Assembly (NCBI RefSeq): GCF_003590095.1
Contig: NC_039478.1
Span: forward strand, 18,972,001 to 19,036,000
Length of the DNA stretch: 64,000 nt
Direction of reading: 5' to 3'
DNA from: Trichoplusia ni
Lineage: Eukaryota > Arthropoda > Insecta > Lepidoptera > Noctuidae
The translations under genes were made by a program, and so were the position numbers. Below are positions 10,721-23,962 of this stretch, piece after piece. The stretch's first letter is position 1. Every line of letters begins with the position of its first letter. The notes under the pieces are model-generated. The model worked only from the letters and a program-made list of their open reading frames with translations. It ran no database searches and was not told where the DNA came from.

Positions 10721-13508
10721 TTTAGTTGATATTGGGTTGTTGATGGAATTAATTTGTGTTTGGGGTCGAAGTAGAAATAAAATAATGTGGTACATATTAT
10801 TTTAGTACTTATGAGTATGTATTTTTTCTAAAAGCGTGTCGATTATTTTTTATTCTGATGAATTATTATTTCCGTTTCAAATGACAAAATGCATATTTGT
10901 GTAAATTAAAACATTATTTTTTAAGTGTACACTTTTTAAACAATAAAATTAATACTTAATAGACTTACAGGATTGTACTTTATTCAAAAGTGTAATTCTT
11001 GTAATAAACTTTTTTCTGTATGCAGATAAAATACCTTTAAACTAAACCTAATCGCAATGGAAAACTTTTAACAATAACAATTACGTTAATATCTCATAAC
11101 ATCGTAAATTTTATCATCAGCATTAGAGCGAACATGTTTATAAACATAAAAGCATTAAGATATTAAATAAATTACTTTAATCCCGTACTATGAGCTATTA
11201 AAGCGAATCATTCAAATTGTAGAAATGAGATGGCAAAATACACGTCATAGCGCAACGTATCGCTTTCAACCCCTGACACTTTAACCCCAAAACATGTCTA
11301 AGAACATTCGCTTAGAATTCACCTTTAATGAAAACAAACTAAATTAAAATTAAAGTCGCTCCATCCGTTCCTGAGCTATGTTGTCATAGACAAACTGCAA
11401 CGTCGAACGTATAACGACTTTTTGTGTGTGGTTAAAAACTGCAACAATATTAATTTAAGAATACTTGAATGATGCTTCTTTAGGAAGGAGACAGCGCTCT
11501 ACATTTCCCAAACGCGGCGTCTTTCTTCTACCAATGCAACATCGCCTATTCCTTCAAAAGGAATCCTGGTCTAAGGAACCGACAAACGAAATCCGACTCA
11601 GCATTGTAATCTCATTCGTGGATAAACTTTAACTTAACTTAACGAGGCGGTAAACTAAAGGTATATCTAAGTCATAAAAATAATTGCGACAAAAACATTT
11701 TCGCAGTTTATGAAGAGATAATTTTTACTGCACTACATCTGCCTACACACATGCGCAGTAAACTCGCTGTATCCACTATTATAAGGCAACATTACATACG
11801 TTAAGATTAATATTGTTGTAGTTCAAGTTATGTACTGAAAACTTATAGGAAATTAATTTCCGAATGTCTTTAAAATACATTTTTTTTATTGAAATCAATC
11901 ATTGCTTTTGATAAAACCGTTGAACATAAAAAAAAACAAATGTTATTTGAGTGATATGAAATACATAGACTCAGATATTTAGGGCTTCAGTCATAGTTTC
12001 ATTTCAGTATTACCCACCCGACTTAACGAAACGAAATTTCATTTCCAAAAATTTCAGAAATATTAGATTTACCCGGGCTAGCCCTAATGCCGACCGTACA
12101 ACGCGCGAGACGTCTCACTGAAAATTGCCGTTTACAGTTTTATCAAATATGGTTTAATTATTGAGATATAATTATTCTTTTTTAGGAGGCATTTTCTGAC
12201 CTGACACTTTAACGTTGTTTTGACATCTCCTATAAAGTCATGTAACAATAAATGTCTCACGACTCTACATTTTAAACCATCGATCGCTTACACCTTGAAC
12301 CGGTGAAACCTGCAGAAACTTATCATAATTTTAATGTTTCTTGTAAACACAGTTAATGTTCATCTCGCTCATAATATTATAATTACACGTTTATTGTTGT
12401 TTTACTACGTCATAAACTTTCTTTGTTTACATATGTAAGTGCACGATCTAGATACGAGGTCTTAAAAGGTAGACTTATTGCGAGTGATACTTGTAATGTA
12501 ATTATAACTTCAGGAATGTCGACTATTTTTTAATGTTAGTTTAATGAGTAACAGTAGACACACTTTAATAGGGATGTTGGATATTTTTTTTAATGTTCGT
12601 CCGATAAAATAGCATCTTTAGATATTGATGTCATTTATTTGGCTCATCAACAGTTGTAGACACTATACAATAGATAGTTTTAGTCTAAGTCACAAAATTT
12701 TGAAACAATTATAATTATCTTCTTTTTGAATGATTTTATTTCTTCCATAAAGGTATAGGGATAGGAATAGGAATCTGTTTGTCACTTATCTTTGTCCGAC
12801 CTGGATCATCGACTGATTAGGTCATGCTTTTTAATTGTATACACTTAAATTAAAAAGTTTATTTTCACAGTAAAGCAAAAAAAAATGTATTTCTGCACCT
12901 TCAGAGATTTATCTAGAGCAAATCATTTAGAAAAATGCTAAAGTCGAAACCAAGGCGACCTATTTTAGAGGGTAGTCTATGATCCCATGAACATCCACTA
13001 AGTCATAAAACGGTGACGAGGAAGGTCCCGAATGAGAATAAGGGACAAACAGGATGCTCAAGGCAAAACCTCCTTTGGTGTCAAAGTTAAAGCAACCCTA
13101 TTTGCAGTTTAACCCTTTGATGTGGTTTCCTCAAGATGCTTCAGCAAGTGATGTTTACTTTGTAAGAGACATTGAAGCTTTACAAGACGTCTTGAACGAA
13201 CGACCGTTTTGTTGGTAGTTCGACAGTCGTAAAACTAGACTATCATGGTTTGGCTGATACACCTGGAATCATAATAAAACAGGAGACTGTGCCTAGTAAA
13301 ATAATCAAAAGAAAATATGTACTCTGTGAAACATCGATGTCTAAATAATAAAATCTCTTCAAGAGCGACTTGGTTTTTGGCACACGAAGAGCTCTTCGGG
13401 TACTATTTATCTATGAAAACGGCAAAAACAACTTGTTATTTTGTAAATTAATGATTATTTAATTTTATTCTTAGTAGTAAAGCATTGAAAAATCCTAGTT
13501 TGTTTTAA
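10721..13508. other. Gene-free AT-rich stretch
   Basis: No gene recognised. The segment 12950-13270 is less AT-rich and reads like decayed repeat or old coding DNA (for example CCTCCTTTGGTGTCAAAG and ACATTGAAGCTTTACAAGAC), but it has stops in all frames and I could not assign it. Confidence 0.4.
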
Positions 13509-13605
13509 TGGATGTTTGTTCCCCTTTCACACAAAAACCACTGAACGGATTAAGATGAAACTTGGTACACAGATAGTTTTAGTTTAAAACCATTTTAAGG
13601 ATTTG
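13509..13605 (+). repeat. ACTGAACGGATT repeat fragment
   Basis: GGATGTTTGTTCCCCTTTCA, then ACAAAAACCACTGAACGGAT and GATGAAACTTGGTACACAG form a very common lepidopteran RTE-type fragment. Weaker relatives lie at 37527-37665 and 51536-51620. Confidence 0.65.
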
Positions 13606-13611
13606 ATTATT

Positions 13612-13632
13612 ACTACATAATAATTATGTAGT
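13612..13632. repeat. 21-bp palindrome at repeat edge
   Basis: ACTACATAAT and ATTATGTAGT are exact complements around a single A. The palindrome sits just right of the repeat fragment at 13509-13605, so it may be that element's terminal structure. Confidence 0.7.
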
Positions 13633-13639
13633 GTAAGTA

Positions 13640-14177
13640 AAATTCTCATTCAATTATTATTATTTTCCTTTTTTTTGTGAAATTTGCTTCGTATATGTAT
13701 CAACAGCGTAAATCTCAGCAACGTTTACTTCATTTTAACATTTTTTGTTCCATGATTGGATATCAGATTTTATTGAAAAGCTCTTATACACATCAATTAT
13801 GTGAAAATTTTGAGTGTGTCTCTACCAGGGTTCATCAGATATCGCCAGGTGACTCGAGTGGAAAGACTGAGAGCGTATTACCCTTTAGATCCGAACGCCA
13901 TTTGTTTAATAATTTTCCTACAAAGTAATATAGTACTAGACCTCAAATAGGGCCACAGTATTACTGCCAAATGTATCGTATTGGGTTTTATGAGTATTAT
14001 CCGTTGCTATGACAACAAAGTATAATCAAATAAAACAGCCCTTAATTAGTAACTAACTTGTTTCGGTATGTGATGTAGCTTTTATGTTTTCATACGTGGC
14101 TAATTAAATGCTTAAGGATCGAAGAAGTAGGTAAGTTTAAACTTTATACACAATGTCTTAATAGCTCCATGTAGTTT
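13640..14177. other. Gene-free stretch
   Basis: An 83-codon plus-strand frame (13677-13928) is unrecognised and within chance length. Otherwise nothing is seen. Confidence 0.45.
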
Positions 14178-14300
14178 TCTAGGGTTCCGTGTCCAAAGGG
14201 TAAAATCTGAACTCTCTAAATGAGGATCGACTATCTGTCCGTCCATTAACAGGCTGTATCTTAGTAACCGCAATAGTGTAAATTTTAGATAAGAACTACA
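14178..14300 (+). repeat. GGTTCCGT-family copy
   Basis: The copy reads TCTAGGGTTCCGTGTCCAAA, then GGGTAAAATCTGAAC, then TCTGTCCGTCCATTAACAGG and CTGTATCTTAGTAACCGCAA. This is the standard left-to-right order of a repeat spread through Lepidoptera. A 20-base scrap of the same left end recurs near 14741. Confidence 0.75.
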
Positions 14301-16460
14301 AGCTTTTTTGCAGTGACCTGATTTTTAAGAAGTACGTACTTATTTTTAAGCCTTCATTGTCGCTGATTTGGCATACACATATAATTAGATGTCAAAGAGT
14401 GACTTTAGTACTTACATTGGAATCATGCTAGGACCTAGATTAAAACCTAGATTATTTACATTACTTTTACACTAAATATATCCAAATAAAACACTAGGCT
14501 ACCAAACAAATTCTGCCGTAAAATAAAATTTCAACTCTGAAATCACTTGTCAATTTTTATTTATTTTTATCCCGGTATTGCTTAGAATTCAAAAACGACC
14601 GTAGACAATATGGCATTGTGGAGACATGTCATTATTCACGAAACTAATATTTTGCTCTATATTTTATTGTTGTCTCGATTCGGTGTATTGTAAAAAATGC
14701 GAACATTACATAAATGAATAAAAAAACTGACGAACGTCTGTAGGGTTCCGTGATCTGATATAGAATCTTTTTTAGTTTTGATCTCTGTGCTTGTGACTTA
14801 ATATAGAATTTAACTTGTACTTAATCAGCACTTTATTCTTACATACCTTTTATCTGTTATTAAAAATAAGGCTAATATTATGCCGCCTGTAATCGCGTTA
14901 AACGTGTTTTTTGTTTTTTATGTAACTTTGCAGTTTGTCTAAGTACATGCCACATGTTTTAATCGCTTTACTGAATTGACAAATTCTAATTAATACAAAG
15001 CCGTATGGGACTACTGGATTATAAAAATATCATCAAGCAAGGAAACAAAATACAAGTAAGATAATAATGAATTCAAAATAAACAGAACCCTGTCCGTATA
15101 TAAAATGAAGGCTTAATATATTTCGGCTACATCGAAGTTCGCCCACACGACACACCATTTTTTTGCGATCCACATTTTGATTAATGCGCGCCTGCGCATC
15201 GCTTAAATTTTTATCGTTTTTGGGCCATCCTTTTTCAATGGTGCGATTTTTTTGCGTCACTTCAGAGTTATTCTGTCATTCATTTTTGACTCGGTGATAT
15301 TTTATTGAAGCGGTGATTGCTTTGTGACGGCAATGGTGATGTTTGGGTGACTGCGGGTATTAATTTTGATGATTGCGTGTTCGATCTTCGTACGGCACTC
15401 ATATATTAACTGTTGGATTATGAGATGGATGAAGTACTTATGTAGGTGATTGAAATGTTTGAACGTCAGACACATCAGCATTTGTCGTAAATGTTTGATG
15501 GTTATGTCTGTTTATTTTTTATGTATCTTAAAAAAAACTGAGTTCATTCATTAATATAAGTGAGAATGGTCTTCTTAGGGTTATTTAGTTATATTAATTC
15601 TTTAACTAGCTTCTCGATTCCAATAACAAAACCATTTTTCTTATATATAGGTATATGTAGAATGCCTTTATTCCCATCTACAGGTTACATATTTTAGGTC
15701 TAGGTATATCTATACTCCAAGAGAAAAGAAAATCTATCATGACTCTACCAGTTCCAAATGTACTATACAAAAATTATAAATACAAATTATTCTATTTTAA
15801 CCCGTTAGATCCGCGTAATTAAATAAAAAGCTACGAGACCAACTTTTCAATCGAATGGCATCAAAAATAGAAATATACGGCATGTATAAAAGTACCAAAG
15901 TTTAATAGCCAACATCACCTGTCTCGTACGACATCTGCCAAACTCCATTCACATCCTGACGTACCATTAACATCCCAAGAAAACACAGCCGTGGAGAAAC
16001 TAACACAAAATAGTAGCATTTTTAAAACAGCAGGATATCAATATAACTTCAAAATATACAAAGAAACCAAGTACCTTGACGAATGACTCCAAATTCGTTT
16101 ACAATTTATGTTCAATGTATCAACAATACACGGTAAATTTCAGGGGATTATCACCCTTACAGTCAAAGTAATATGGCTTGGATTTCTTTGTATTGTATAA
16201 ATGTTTCAGAATATTGTGTATCAGGGGACAATTGCAATCATTTGACATGATCTCTCATAATATTGAGGGCCGTTATGCGCATGTGCAATGTGATTTGGTT
16301 CATTGTGATTTTATCTACCATCTCTACTATATTAAAGATAAAAAGAAATGGATGTTAAAAAACAGCGTCTCTATAAGCCTCTCCTAAGCTAGATAGAGTT
16401 ATCAATGGTCTGTTTGACTTTTATGAAATTTGAATAGCGAAATCGACCGTAAATTATAAT
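14301..16460. other. Gene-free stretch
   Basis: No gene. A modest GC rise at 15120-15260 (GTTCGCCCACACGACAC, TGCGCGCCTGCGCATCG) may be regulatory. TGCGCATGTGCA near 16278 is one mismatch from the palindromic NRF1/Ewg site. Frames are at most 75 codons and unrecognised. Confidence 0.4.
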
Positions 16461-16742
16461 CAGCCTTTTCAAAATTATGTTTGGGTCGGCTTTCAGTCTA
16501 TCGGGGTGCAGCTCTGACCACCTCAGCCCGGATTCTTAGGCAACTTAATACCCCTTAGTGCGACTGGTTGTCAGATTTTCTGGCTTCTAACTACCCGTCA
16601 CGATGGTCAAAGATGTACGAATACCAGCTAATTTATCGTGTCTTCCGAATTACGGAGGAACTCTTTGTGATATAGATGGACATCCATCCATAGATCGACC
16701 GCATCAAACATAGCACAAGTTGTAGCTTAGCCGCATAGAATT
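16461..16742 (-). mobile_element. SINE copy 3 (5S-headed family), diverged
   Basis: On the minus strand this carries a diverged 5S-rRNA-like head: GCGGCTAAGCTACAAC and, further on, CTATGGATGGATGTCCATCT. These align with GGTTAAGCTA and TAGATGGGTGACCATCT of the copy at 26600. The body follows from GAGTTCCTCCGTAATTCGGA through CACTAAGGGGTATTAAGTTG to the GGGTCGGC.. GCCTTTTC end. It is clearly older than copies 1 and 2. Confidence 0.75.
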
Positions 16743-16786
16743 AGCGTCACAGCCATAAAACAGTATTGAAATGTACCAATAATTAT

Positions 16787-16811
16787 TTCAGGTTTTTTTT
16801 TTAAACCTGAA
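16787..16811. repeat. Hairpin with T-run loop
   Basis: TTCAGGTTT (16787-16795) and AAACCTGAA (16803-16811) are exact complements around seven T. It lies about 45 bases from the 5' edge of SINE copy 3 (16742). It may be incidental. Confidence 0.6.
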
Positions 16812-19439
16812 TCATTACCATTTCAGTCAAACATAAAATCAAAGATTAGAATCTTATGATTTAATACTCTGCTATAAAATTTTACATTGAATTCTCTATA
16901 ATACCTCTCAATAAGAGAGCATTCGTCCTTAAATCTATTAACACCACACCGCAAACATTTGATCAGACAATGAAATGTTAAGTGAGGGTCTGTTGGACCC
17001 CAACACATTATTTTTGAACAAAAACGTGTCAATATTTTGAACAATATTGTCGTTACCATTGTGGCCAGTCAAGATAAATTACTATTGCCATTCATAGTAC
17101 AGTATAATTTGTTACGATTAGTTAGCTGTGATGGTTTTGTGTGGATAAGACTTGAGAAATGCATGTGTTGGTAAATTGTACTTTTTGTAATATATGTATT
17201 TATTGCTTCTGGTATTAGGTATGTGAACTTTAAAAAACCTGGTATCGCTCCATGATACTGAAGATTTTATTTAAATCATTTTCTAATAATAAAAGAGCAA
17301 AAAACCTCACTGAACGAAATCCCTGTCAAGTAAATAAATATGTTCGAGGTATGATTTTTATTCAATGGTATGTACTTTCCTCAAATTACATTTTACGTCT
17401 TAGGTTTAGTTTAAAACATATCTAAGGCTTAGCTTTTAGTGTGATTATTCAGAGTCTAAAAAATGTCAGTTTATTATTTTGTGCTTTTTTGGTGCTCTAT
17501 TTCCCTTTTTAGTTGCTCACAAAAATCATGTAATTCTACTCAAAACTAATATTTCCCACAAATCCACATTATTCCAACTGTGCATTGCAACCAACATAAC
17601 AAGCGCAGTTCACCCGTCACCGCCTACCGAATTTCCGACTATTGTCGCCCGAGCATCTGTTTTAAACAGCTTGGTACTAACGACCGGCCGCAGCAGCCGC
17701 AGTGTTGATCGCTATCATACCATTGATTTACGCGTGATTTCCAATGACTCTACTATCTGTTTTTTCTGACGCGAATATTGGAGGGTTGTTATAATATTTC
17801 GTCATTTATTGCTAGTGTTAACAGATTTTTTGCTTTCATGTGGATTGTTTGTGGGTTGATATTGTGGATAAGAGGTTTTTATTCGTGGAACTGTTTTGTG
17901 ATTTTGATCAGATCATGTACGTCACATAATTTTAGGTTCACTCTAAATTATGATGTTTGGAATATTATTATTTATCGAAAGTATTATTTATGAAAATGTA
18001 TAAAATCTTCTTAGACACTTCACGCTTGACAGAGTCGACGAAAATGTAGAACAATAGAATGACGTGAACATAGCTAAGACACTTTAAAATAAATAGGTGT
18101 TACTGCGCTTATTAGTAGTTCTACTACGTCAATATTTGTTAGCACTTTTACTTGAGAATATTTAAGTCCTCCATAATATATTAATCTTCGCTCATAACAT
18201 CGAAGATATCAAATCACGAGATTTACATTCCAAAAAAAGCACACATATATAAAATTGCCATAAAAACCTTTAAACCCGACATCTAGCATCCAAACAACAA
18301 AAGCATATCCAAACACACGGGAACATCAATGAAACAGAACAGTGGACGATCGTTTTTCAACAATTTAGTCACAGAGTATACGCCAGCGTTTTGCAAGACA
18401 CTGAAGGTGATAAATTTGTTACTGCTCACAGGGCTCACTCCAGCTATTGTCAATTTTGTATTGAGGACGCCCTATTGTTGCGTGGCACTTCGATTTTGCT
18501 CGGATTTGTATGGGAGTGGTGTATGGTAGGACATGTGGCGATATGAAAGGATTTCGTCGTTTTATTTTTTCAAGAAGTAGTCAGGCTGGAGATACTAATT
18601 AAAGACAGGTTTGCCGTAATGCCGTAACCCAGCTCAGAGGTATTATAGACTTTACCTAATTGGAGTATGCAAAAATTAATATTGTAAAAAATTAGGAATC
18701 ATTCTTTTTTTAGTATGACCTCAATTTTTCTAAATATTCATATGACACAGCAACTAAACTAGATTTAAGTGCGAGGATGTATGCTTAGTTACTCACCACC
18801 ACCCGAGAGTTTAATTTATTTTTACTAGTTAAGCCAGACATCGCACATCTCTTCTGACTTGGCCCACATACCCCCAGCCCGCGATTTTGCCACGGATCCA
18901 AATCGCACAATACGCGTTCGTTAGCAAACATCTTAGTTTTTACTAAGTCTGGATTATCTTGTTCCATGGGGTTATGTTCATCAATGGGCTCGTATAGTCA
19001 TTACTTATGTTCTGTAGCGTTTTGTGGGAATTTATTTATTGATTCTTCCAACATGTTTTTACTGTCGAACACTTTACTAAGATTTAGCATGCAAATACTG
19101 TCGAGCTTAAGGGAACCAGTTACAGGATGATCAGAGTTTACCTTTTAAATTTTTGGTAAAAAAAGGGACAATAGAAAAAAAACTGAATTGGTGAAAGAGA
19201 AAACTGAATAAATAATGAAAGCTGTGCTTAAACAAACTATATGTGTATTTATAGAACGAAAAATCCTATCAAAGTAGGTATTATCATACGATTATAGTCC
19301 GGGTTCAATTCGAAACAACTGAAGCTAGCAATAACAATGACGCACTAAGACAAAGATCTTGACCAAGAGTAGAGGTTATTCCTGAATTAATATCTCTTGA
19401 ATGGTGTTAAGACAATACTATAGTTCCCAGTGATCGAAG
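16812..19439. other. Gene-free stretch
   Basis: No gene recognised. Slightly GC-richer DNA at 17600-17720 (ACGACCGGCCGCAGCAGCCG) and 18830-18920. The frames (up to 96 codons, 17479-17769) are unrecognised and carry no family motif. Confidence 0.4.
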
Positions 19440-19500
19440 TAGCAACAGTTGCGTAACGCCGCGTATTGGCGCGAAATGACGCGTGGGCGGTGCGCCAGTC
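19440..19500. promoter_or_regulatory. Compact GC module with E2F and EGR-type sites
   Basis: Within 60 bases there is TTGGCGCGAAA (19466-19476), the classic E2F/DP site, then TGACGCG, then GCGTGGGCG (19481-19489), the exact EGR-type zinc-finger site, then GGTGCGCC. Flanks are AT-rich. The density of long exact consensus words makes a short enhancer or promoter-proximal element plausible. No initiator or TATA box is placed convincingly. Confidence 0.4.
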
Positions 19501-20283
19501 TACAATGATGTAGATACCTTAGAGGGACACTACTCATAATTTAAGTACTATTTGATTTATGTTAGAATTTGTTTGTTGAACGTTGTCAATTTTGTGCTTG
19601 GGTTGACAATAGATGGCGCTATTGGTTTAAATTTCAAGTGTATTCAGACAGATACTCAAATGTAATTTTTATTTTTCTGTGCAGTTTAAGAGACGAAAAG
19701 TTTTGTTGTTGCTTTATTGATTGAAATAATCAAATGTCGCGTATACATTTTTCACCGATCCCATTATTCTTAATTATTACCACCACATGAGACATGGAAA
19801 CGCAACATTCTCACAGTCAAACCCAAAACTGCCAACAGGACCTGACTCCCGACACTACATAATCCTACCTCCATGGCTCAACCTTGGCTCAACCATGATT
19901 TACTTCAGCCTACCCTCATTACCATAACATTATCTGCACTGTTCCGGTGACTAATGCTCTAAGCTCGCTCTGTCTGTTTGTTTTAAATGTGCCAATCACG
20001 TCAGCTATTAAGATTTGAACTGAAATTGTGGTTTATATTTGTAATTCTGTTTTCGTTGGTTAATAGGGCTTTACCTATTTAAGTGGCTAAGTAATGTTGC
20101 GTTTAGGTGGTCTTGTTACTACTGACTCATTGACTGATTTAGTTGTTTCAGAATTAGACTGTAGTTCATTGACTGTTTTTGTGGTTTTCGTTCTTAATTT
20201 CCGAAAGCATGACTTTCTGAGTGTTTTGACTAATATTTATAGTAACTATCGTTAATTCCTTTAATACTCAATACAGTAGTCAT
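19501..20283. other. Gene-free stretch
   Basis: Nothing recognised beyond AT-rich DNA. AGATGGCGCTATT near 19610 resembles a word common in lepidopteran repeats, but it is too short to call. Confidence 0.4.
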
Positions 20284-20346
20284 GCGTATTCATCGGGATT
20301 GCCCAACTAGTTTCGGATCTAACCGGAGACCTGAATCATGATTTAA
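20284..20346 (+). repeat. CGGGATTGCCC repeat fragment, copy B
   Basis: GCGTATTCATCGGGATTGCC, then AACTAGTTTCGGATC, AACCGGAGACCTGAATCATG align with the copy at 33491-33552 at roughly three quarters of positions. It is a known-looking dispersed lepidopteran fragment with no coding capacity. Confidence 0.6.
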
Positions 20347-20842
20347 TAGGTTTTATCCGTCGTCAAAAGGATTTTTATACTCGACCAATCTCTAACCTCA
20401 ATCAATAAAATAAAATTTGTTAACGAGCAATAGAAAATTATTATTTTCTCTTGTAATCATAATATGAAGATCAGTGAAACACATAATATGACTCGAATGG
20501 AAAAGTGTTCAAGTTTTTGTATCATTGGGATATTCCATTTGAATAAAATTCTCATTCTTTAAGCTCCATGGACCGAACTTAAATTATAACAAAGTATCGT
20601 CAAAGAAGATCAATAGATAGCTGAAGAAAGTGAAGTCATTTTTTTACCTTAACTGTCATAGTAAAAGTAACATTGCCTATTAAATTCTTATTTAAAGGCC
20701 CGAACAAATTGTCAATACATTTGACGCGCCCTCTAACTTACAATAAGTAGTTTTTAAATCGCACAATTGTTACAATTTCGTTATTTATGGGCACTTAATA
20801 CTACAATAACGACAATCAAATGTGAACCTTATTTTGTAACAG

Positions 20843-21328
20843 TTAGAGTTGTAATTTGAAAGGCCCTAATCCAGAAGGTGATGTCAGTCTGTTATTTGGT
20901 AGTCTATAAAGAGCATTCTTTTGGTTTAAATTTGGAAGATCACGGTACATAAATAAAATTATCTGCAATGGCCTACAAACGGTTGCCAGTGTTGCCACCC
21001 TAGTTAACCCGTAATGCAGAGGGTCGAAAATATTTTGACATTTATTATGTTCACCAACAAAGATTACACTGGATATGACTTTAATAATTCTTTGAGTTCC
21101 TACTGTGAATGGAGATTTTGACTTAGCCTGAAAGTTTCCTTTAATAATACTTAAAATCGATAAAGTACTTGGGACTTTGCTTGAACTCTGAAAATTCCAG
21201 CCAGCTTGCTTATCGGGAAGTGCTTTAAAATTGAGTTGCAAACATCCGACCAGAAAACAAACAAACAATGAAGAAAAGTGAGTGTATAAAAACGTGGGAA
21301 AAATATCAGACCAGACAAAACCAAACAA
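20843..21328 (-). other. Unrecognised 161-codon open frame
   Basis: The longest open frame outside the LINE. Residues about 3-33 are strongly hydrophobic (FLYTHFSSLFVCFLVGCLQL), resembling a signal anchor. The rest is serine-, leucine- and lysine-rich without a motif I know. At this base composition I estimate well under one such frame expected in the window, so it is longer than typical noise. A second frame (21151-21369, minus) is open across the same start. No promoter, polyadenylation or splice context supports a gene. It could be a decayed transposon frame or chance. Confidence 0.15.
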
Positions 21329-21369
21329 CTAATACTGAACGTATTCACTGGTACACAATTATTTATCAA

Positions 21370-22570
21370 CTACGCTTGCCACTCATTAAAAACTACGCTC
21401 ACAACCTCTTCAATTCTCTCTACATCTTCGTTCAAACAGTTTAAACCACTCAAATAAATCTCAACACATCGTTGACTCTCAATACTAGATCCCAACAATG
21501 CCCATGATTTGTTAGCAGCAAGCCATAAATACACGGCATTCTAAGCATGGTTTATAGAAAAAATCTTTATTTATTGCGCAAACTTATGGGATTTTGATCA
21601 TAATCTTGTCTCGTTTATTATATTACGATGTCAAGTATGGCTTATCTGAGGAGATTGGTCGTTTCAAGTATTTTTGGAATCGAGAAGAATCTAAAATATG
21701 AAACTTTGGAGAAGAATTAAGAAGATTATGATTTGGCGATGAAGCGTGCTAATCATATTGAAATGCTAATTAAATTAATGCTCATATTGTTATGTAGTTT
21801 GCGATTTTTTGTGCATGGGATTCACCCGGATCCACGTGATAGGATACTTATCATAGGATAGGAACTTAAGCGTTTATTTCTACATGGGAAACATTTTTTC
21901 ATCGCAGGTGTTCTTTTAAAGTAGAGTCCTTATGCATATGACTTCAATGTTTGTGAAACAACCCGCAATATATGGATTAATTTTCTTAGTACGAGAGTCG
22001 TTTCTTTTTTTAAGAGAAACTATAAAAGCTCTCTCTCAAATCTGATGCAGATTTGAAGAAGATATTATTGTCAATACAAGACAGTTCTTTTGTTTTTCGG
22101 AGTATTCCAGTCTACTGCTACTCATGCTGTCTCATAGCAAGTATCTCAAGACGTACTTCATTCGTTCTATTAAAAATAGATGCATGAAAATAAATTGCAA
22201 ATCGAATTTCAGCAATAGACAACTATCTAAACTGAGGTTAAATAATATATAGTTAGTATTAGTATCGAAAGGGTTATATTTAACCGGTGTCGAACTAAAT
22301 ACCTCATTGTGCCGATATCTCAGTCGGTATATTGTAATAAACACCGTCATTGTCGCCCGGTGACTAACCGTTCTTGCTAGACATAGTCAAAGACTAGTTA
22401 CTGCAGACAGTTCATGGAAAATATTCATTATTTTATTTGAAGAAAATAATTATGTTTCATTGTGGAAGTAACTTGGTCGATATTTCTGTCTGTTCGTCCG
22501 TTAAGTTTTGATCAGGAGAACTTTGGGGTCAAGTAATCTTTGATAAACAAGACAGGATATAGCATTTTCA
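21370..22570. other. Gene-free stretch
   Basis: No gene or recognised repeat. A 72-codon minus frame at 22132-22350 is unremarkable. Confidence 0.45.
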
Positions 22571-22576
22571 AATATA

Positions 22577-22607
22577 AAAATATTTTTTCTATCAAAATAT
22601 TTTTTCT
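22577..22607. repeat. Short tandem duplication
   Basis: AAAATATTTTTTCT occurs at 22577-22590 and again at 22594-22607 (period 17). It is simple AT-rich slippage. Confidence 0.6.
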
Positions 22608-22657
22608 AAAATCTAGTGCTAAAGTTATAAATCAAAATATGCTTAATTCCAAATTTA

Positions 22658-22731
22658 ATTATTATTATTATTATTATTACTAGCCTGGAATGTCCCACTG
22701 CTGGGCAAAGGCCTCCCCACTCTTCTTCTTA
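22658..22731 (-). mobile_element. LINE 3' end with (TAA)n tail
   Basis: On the minus strand this reads GGGGAGGCCTTTGCCCAGCA, GTGGGACATTCCAGGCTAGT and then (TAA)n (22658-22679). This is the conserved 3' terminus of a lepidopteran RTE-like LINE or a SINE borrowing it, with a microsatellite tail. Only about 50 bases of the element remain, as expected from heavy 5' truncation. Confidence 0.65.
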
Positions 22732-23955
22732 AAATTTAATTAATTTGCAATTAAACTGACAGCTTTGTTTAATTAGCTGATCTTTTTATGTGAATAACTG
22801 TGATTAGGAATTTACTGGAATTCTAAATGAGAATAGAAGGAGAAGTGCCTTTTAACCCAAAAACAAATACCATCCATCCAACGAATTAAGATTAAAGACA
22901 GTAAGAATTAATATAATTGGGTCAAGAAAAATAAGAACTAACCATTTACCAGCTAACAATAGAATTGATTTCTAAACTTAAAATAACTTTCAAAACGTAA
23001 CAGCATTAAATTATTACCCGAAACCTACAAATAAAAACCATTTTTAACATTATCCCTCAAAACGACTCAACACAAAGACCTGTCCCATCTGTTTCTCTTG
23101 CTCTACAATTCATTACAAATTCACTATTAATAATTTATCTGGAGCTGCGTAGGCGCAACTAGACAATGGAGGCACGCACTAACAATACTGATTCTTTTAT
23201 ATTAAATCAGTGTAGTAATAGTGAATGTGTTAGCTAAGGTATAACTCGACTCATTAATGTGTAGTTAACAATACAATTAGTTAGAAAAGTTTGATGTATT
23301 TTTTAGTAAGAGTTCTATGGATACTGGTTTAAGATGGAAGAGAGTGTGAAATATACTGTCTAGCTATAGATATTTGGGCTATAGGATTTAGAACGTCAAT
23401 ATGTTAAATAGTTGTCGACATTAATACATAAGAAAAACTGACTACGTGACAGCGAGTATGGGTTAGCTGCAGAAGTAGTTTTAGGCACGCAGATTCGGCA
23501 CCACGGTGATGGATGTCTTCCGCGAAACAAGGATTAATTTCCTTAATTTGGGAGTCTTAAAGAAAAGATAAATCAAATGCAAATCAAATATTTGTTAAGT
23601 AGGAAAATAAAGTTGTGTGTTGCGAATATAGCTTAAAAGTAGACTATAAAACATGAATTACTTAAGTTAAAACATATGTAAATAGGAAAGGAGAAGACTG
23701 TGCATAAGATTTTCTATTAATATTTTAGTCTGTGTCTTTAAATTTTAATATCATCCACAAGAGTATATACCACTTACCTACTTATTTATACAAATACCTT
23801 GTGCCAATCACTATGGGTGTCCCAGAATGTAATATTTTCGAGGCCGAATCCAACCGTACACATCTACATTAAGCCAATTCGCTAAGCAGACACACAAATG
23901 AGTCCAAACACACCAATATAAATCATTCAATTATAATCAAACGCGAATTATTCAT
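22732..23955. other. Gene-free stretch
   Basis: Nothing recognised. The texture is uniformly AT-rich, with no frame of 60 codons wholly inside. Confidence 0.5.
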
Positions 23956-23962
23956 AAGCGCA

